From a virus: DNA of 25,844 nt. The DNA lies in IMG/VR virus record IMGVR_UViG_3300030451_003794, positions 1 to 25,844 of that record. The stretch is one strand, 5' to 3'. This document shows, in pieces, positions 24,713-25,844 of the stretch (its first letter is position 1; the number at the start of each line of letters is the position of its first letter). A model generated the notes under the pieces. The model saw only the letters and a list, made by a program, of their open reading frames with translations. It was not told the origin of the DNA and did not search any database. The translations under genes and the position numbers were made by a program.

Positions 24713-25136
24713 TTACTACAAAGAACAGCGAGCACTACAAGATGCTTTTGCTAGAAATATGTTACTACGTTATGATATACGTGAAGTAACTACGCGAAGA
24801 CAAGCACTAAATGGCACTCGAGCTTTCGAGTTTCCTGTTAGTTGCTTCAGTAAACAAATGATAGCGTACAATGGTGCGCACAGATTACCTAAAACTAAAC
24901 TACGTATGGCGGTTTATAAGTCAGGTATGGTAAGAAAACTTAACGGCGCGTACTGTCCTTACCCTGTAAATAGAAGATATAGTAGGCTGCATAAATATAC
25001 TGTAATGCGCAGCGATGGCAAGAAAAGCTGGATGGAAACCAGACAGTATATGCAAATGGCGTACGAAAAACATCTAAATATGATGGTAAGTCTAAACTAT
25101 ATGTTAAACTATTACTTAAAAAATTATGCTAAGTAA
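24693..25136 (+). CDS. Basic hypothetical protein (147 aa)
   Basis: The protein is strongly basic and rich in Y, R, K, N and M, for example YDIREVTTRRQALNGTRAFE, TKLRMAVYKSGMVRKLNGAY and MRSDGKKSWMETRQYMQMAY, ending in helical NYMLNYYLKNYAK. No motif, signal or membrane segment is clear. A perfect 6-bp hairpin (ACTCGA with TCGAGT) at 24816-24831 lies inside the frame. It overlaps both neighbours, by 20 bases and 11 bases. A nucleic-acid-binding role is possible from the charge but is not shown. Confidence 0.6.
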   Translation: MAGTINNYYKEQRALQDAFARNMLLRYDIREVTTRRQALNGTRAFEFPVSCFSKQMIAYNGAHRLPKTKLRMAVYKSGMVRKLNGAYCPYPVNRRYSRLHKYTVMRSDGKKSWMETRQYMQMAYEKHLNMMVSLNYMLNYYLKNYAK

Positions 25137-25341
25137 ACTAAGTATTGAAGAATTTGAGCATTTAGCAGAAGAAAATGCTAAAGAAATTATCAAAGACATT
25201 GAAAGAGTATGTCACTGGTCACTAGACGGTTACAAACTTAATCAACCAAATAAAGTACAACATACATTAATGAAAGCTGTAGCTAAAAGAGTGGCAATTA
25301 AAATGGGTGTAGCAACACTAACTAATAAAATTGCAAACTAA
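25126..25341 (+). CDS. Small helical hypothetical protein (71 aa)
   Basis: The frame starts in the preceding gene with an 11-base overlap. It encodes LSIEEFEHLAEENAKEIIKD, a helix with acidic face, then IERVCHWSLDGYKLNQPNK and AVAKRVAIKMGVATLTNKIAN. Probably a small helical bundle. No known family comes to mind. It ends 27 bases before the zinc-ribbon gene. Confidence 0.55.
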   Translation: MLSKLSIEEFEHLAEENAKEIIKDIERVCHWSLDGYKLNQPNKVQHTLMKAVAKRVAIKMGVATLTNKIAN

Positions 25342-25368
25342 ATACGATCACTATTGGATAATAAATGT

Positions 25369-25584
25369 ATGATATGTAAATGCGGAAGAAATATACCTCA
25401 AGCGCGTGTTAACTTAGGTTATAAGACGTGTGTAGCTTGTTCAACCACCCAACCTTATGGTTGTATTAGTTTAACCTACCACAAAACCGGCAACACCATT
25501 CAAATTATGCCGAAGGAACAAGCGAAACGCATTCGTAAGTTAACAGAACGCCGAGGTTATGGCACGATGCTAAAAAATATATAA
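25369..25584 (+). CDS. C4 zinc-ribbon protein, DksA/TraR-like
   Basis: A TTG at 25354 could extend the frame, but the ATG at 25369 is preferred: 71 residues beginning MICKCGRNIPQARVNLGYKTCVACS. The four cysteines (3, 5, 21, 24) and the CG-x-x-IP-x-AR arrangement match the zinc finger of DksA/TraR proteins, which bind the secondary channel of RNA polymerase. The helical coiled coil of DksA is absent and the C-terminus is basic (EQAKRIRKLTERRGYG), so it may be only a zinc-ribbon module. The first pair is C-x-C rather than the usual C-x-x-C. It could affect host transcription early in infection, which is inference. Confidence 0.6.
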   Translation: MICKCGRNIPQARVNLGYKTCVACSTTQPYGCISLTYHKTGNTIQIMPKEQAKRIRKLTERRGYGTMLKNI

Positions 25585-25664
25585 GCGTTATTATTTATCC
25601 TAGGAGATTCACTGATAACGCAGCGGTAACTAGTTAGGTTTGATCACCTATGAGTAACACCGCA
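25585..25664 (+). ncRNA. Structured leader ahead of tRNA-like element 2
   Basis: No gene is seen in 25585-25768; instead the region is full of pairing. GCGTTAT (25585-25591) pairs with ATAACGC (25615-25621), a perfect 7-bp stem. GCGGT (25623-25627) pairs with ACCGC (25659-25663), enclosing a hairpin TAGGT/ACCTA (25635-25639 with 25646-25650). The structure starts on the base after the zinc-ribbon stop codon and abuts tRNA-like element 2. I cannot match it to a known riboswitch or ribozyme. Confidence 0.45.
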
Positions 25665-25766
25665 GGTCAGGTATGGGTGGTTCGGTTCTTCGGAACGTAG
25701 CACAATACAGGAAACACGGTAGATCTCGTGTTGAAAACAATGGAGGTTCGATTCCTCCACTGACCA
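25665..25766 (+). ncRNA. tRNA-like element 2: expanded cloverleaf (102 nt)
   Basis: GGTCAG (25665-25670) pairs with CTGACC (25760-25765), with A25766 in the discriminator position. The T-arm TGGAGG-TTCGATT-CCTCCA (25741-25759) stacks directly, closing its loop with the consensus G-C pair. A D-like domain folds as TAT..GTG against CAC.ATA (25672-25715) enclosing GTTC-TTCG-GAAC (25685-25696). An anticodon-like arm pairs AACACG (25713-25718) with CGTGTT (25727-25732) around an 8-base loop GTAGATCT. The last two overlap slightly, so only one set may form fully. Linkers and the 8-base loop exclude a normal tRNA. CT then the ATG of the next gene follow. Confidence 0.5.
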
Positions 25767-25768
25767 CT

Positions 25769-25844
25769 ATGAATATGAGTTATTGCAGATTTGAAAATAC
25801 AAGTAAAGCTATGAGCGACTGCTTGGACGCCATTATGGACGGCG
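25769..25844 (+). CDS. Small phage protein, N-terminus only (runs off right edge)
   Basis: The ATG two bases after tRNA-like element 2 opens MNMSYCRFENTSKAMSDCLD and continues to the edge. The opening M-x-Y-C-R-F-E-N-T followed by a D-C pair is a pattern I recall from small proteins of many phages with no known function. A second ATG in frame lies at 25775. Only 25 residues are visible. Confidence 0.6.
   Translation, partial: MNMSYCRFENTSKAMSDCLDAIMDG

Noticed and set aside
24816-24831. Perfect 6-bp hairpin ACTCGA/TCGAGT as a terminator or operator
   Set aside because: It lies inside a coding frame without a U-tract; likely chance, recorded only in the gene entry.
25665-25766. A regular tRNA or tRNA with an intron
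   Set aside because: The seventh acceptor pair is G-A, the anticodon-like loop has 8 bases without a proper T33-anticodon context, and linkers are too long. A small intron cannot be ruled out, but no splice-site pattern is visible.
1-25844. CRISPR array, insertion sequence, integrase or attachment site
   Set aside because: No regularly spaced identical repeats with unique spacers, no transposase or integrase motifs and no terminal inverted repeats were seen.

Overview
The window is a piece of an AT-rich, tightly packed genome of a tailed double-stranded DNA phage. A packaging and head cassette (putative small terminase, large terminase, portal, scaffold, major capsid protein), long collagen-like-free tail fibers with a Peptidase_S74 C-terminal chaperone, and a holin support this. 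Almost no start codon has a Shine-Dalgarno sequence; genes overlap as ATGA or follow A/T-only leaders. That is the usual picture in Bacteroidetes/Flavobacteriia phages. The fiber style (long 'NATFAGDV' repeats) is typical of marine phages. The large terminase and capsid protein look most like those of crAss-like and related marine Bacteroidetes podoviruses, but this is recalled family resemblance, not a search result.

Layout. Everything from 1 to 23465 is transcribed on the minus strand, so it reads from right to left: a basic lysine-rich protein with an EF-hand-like loop, a small unknown protein, GroEL, GroES, a winged-helix-like protein, a small HExxH protein, a holin, two shorter fibers, a 2643-residue S74 fiber, a small adhesin-like protein, a class I methyltransferase, several small virion or assembly proteins, a tandem GroES-like protein, terminase small (putative) and large subunits, portal, scaffold and the capsid protein, which runs off the left edge. 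From 23466 to 23917 there is a non-coding divergent control region with direct repeats and palindromes. From 23918 to the right edge a plus-strand operon of very small genes begins, including two predicted membrane micropeptides, a C4 zinc-ribbon protein and a basic protein.

Working together: the late operon builds the capsid, packages DNA, builds host-recognition fibers and lyses the cell. It carries its own folding machinery (GroEL, GroES and possibly a double GroES-like barrel), plausibly for the capsid or giant fiber.

The most unusual signal is in the plus-strand operon. Its only two gaps longer than 30 bases both end in a tRNA-like element: a 12-bp stack of acceptor-like and T-arm-like helices with the identical T-loop TTCGATT, a discriminator-like A, then CT and the ATG of the next gene. 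One element is a minimal 44-nt form; the other is a 102-nt expanded cloverleaf preceded by further hairpins. If processed like tRNAs, they would cut the polycistronic RNA two bases before each start codon and produce near-leaderless messages.
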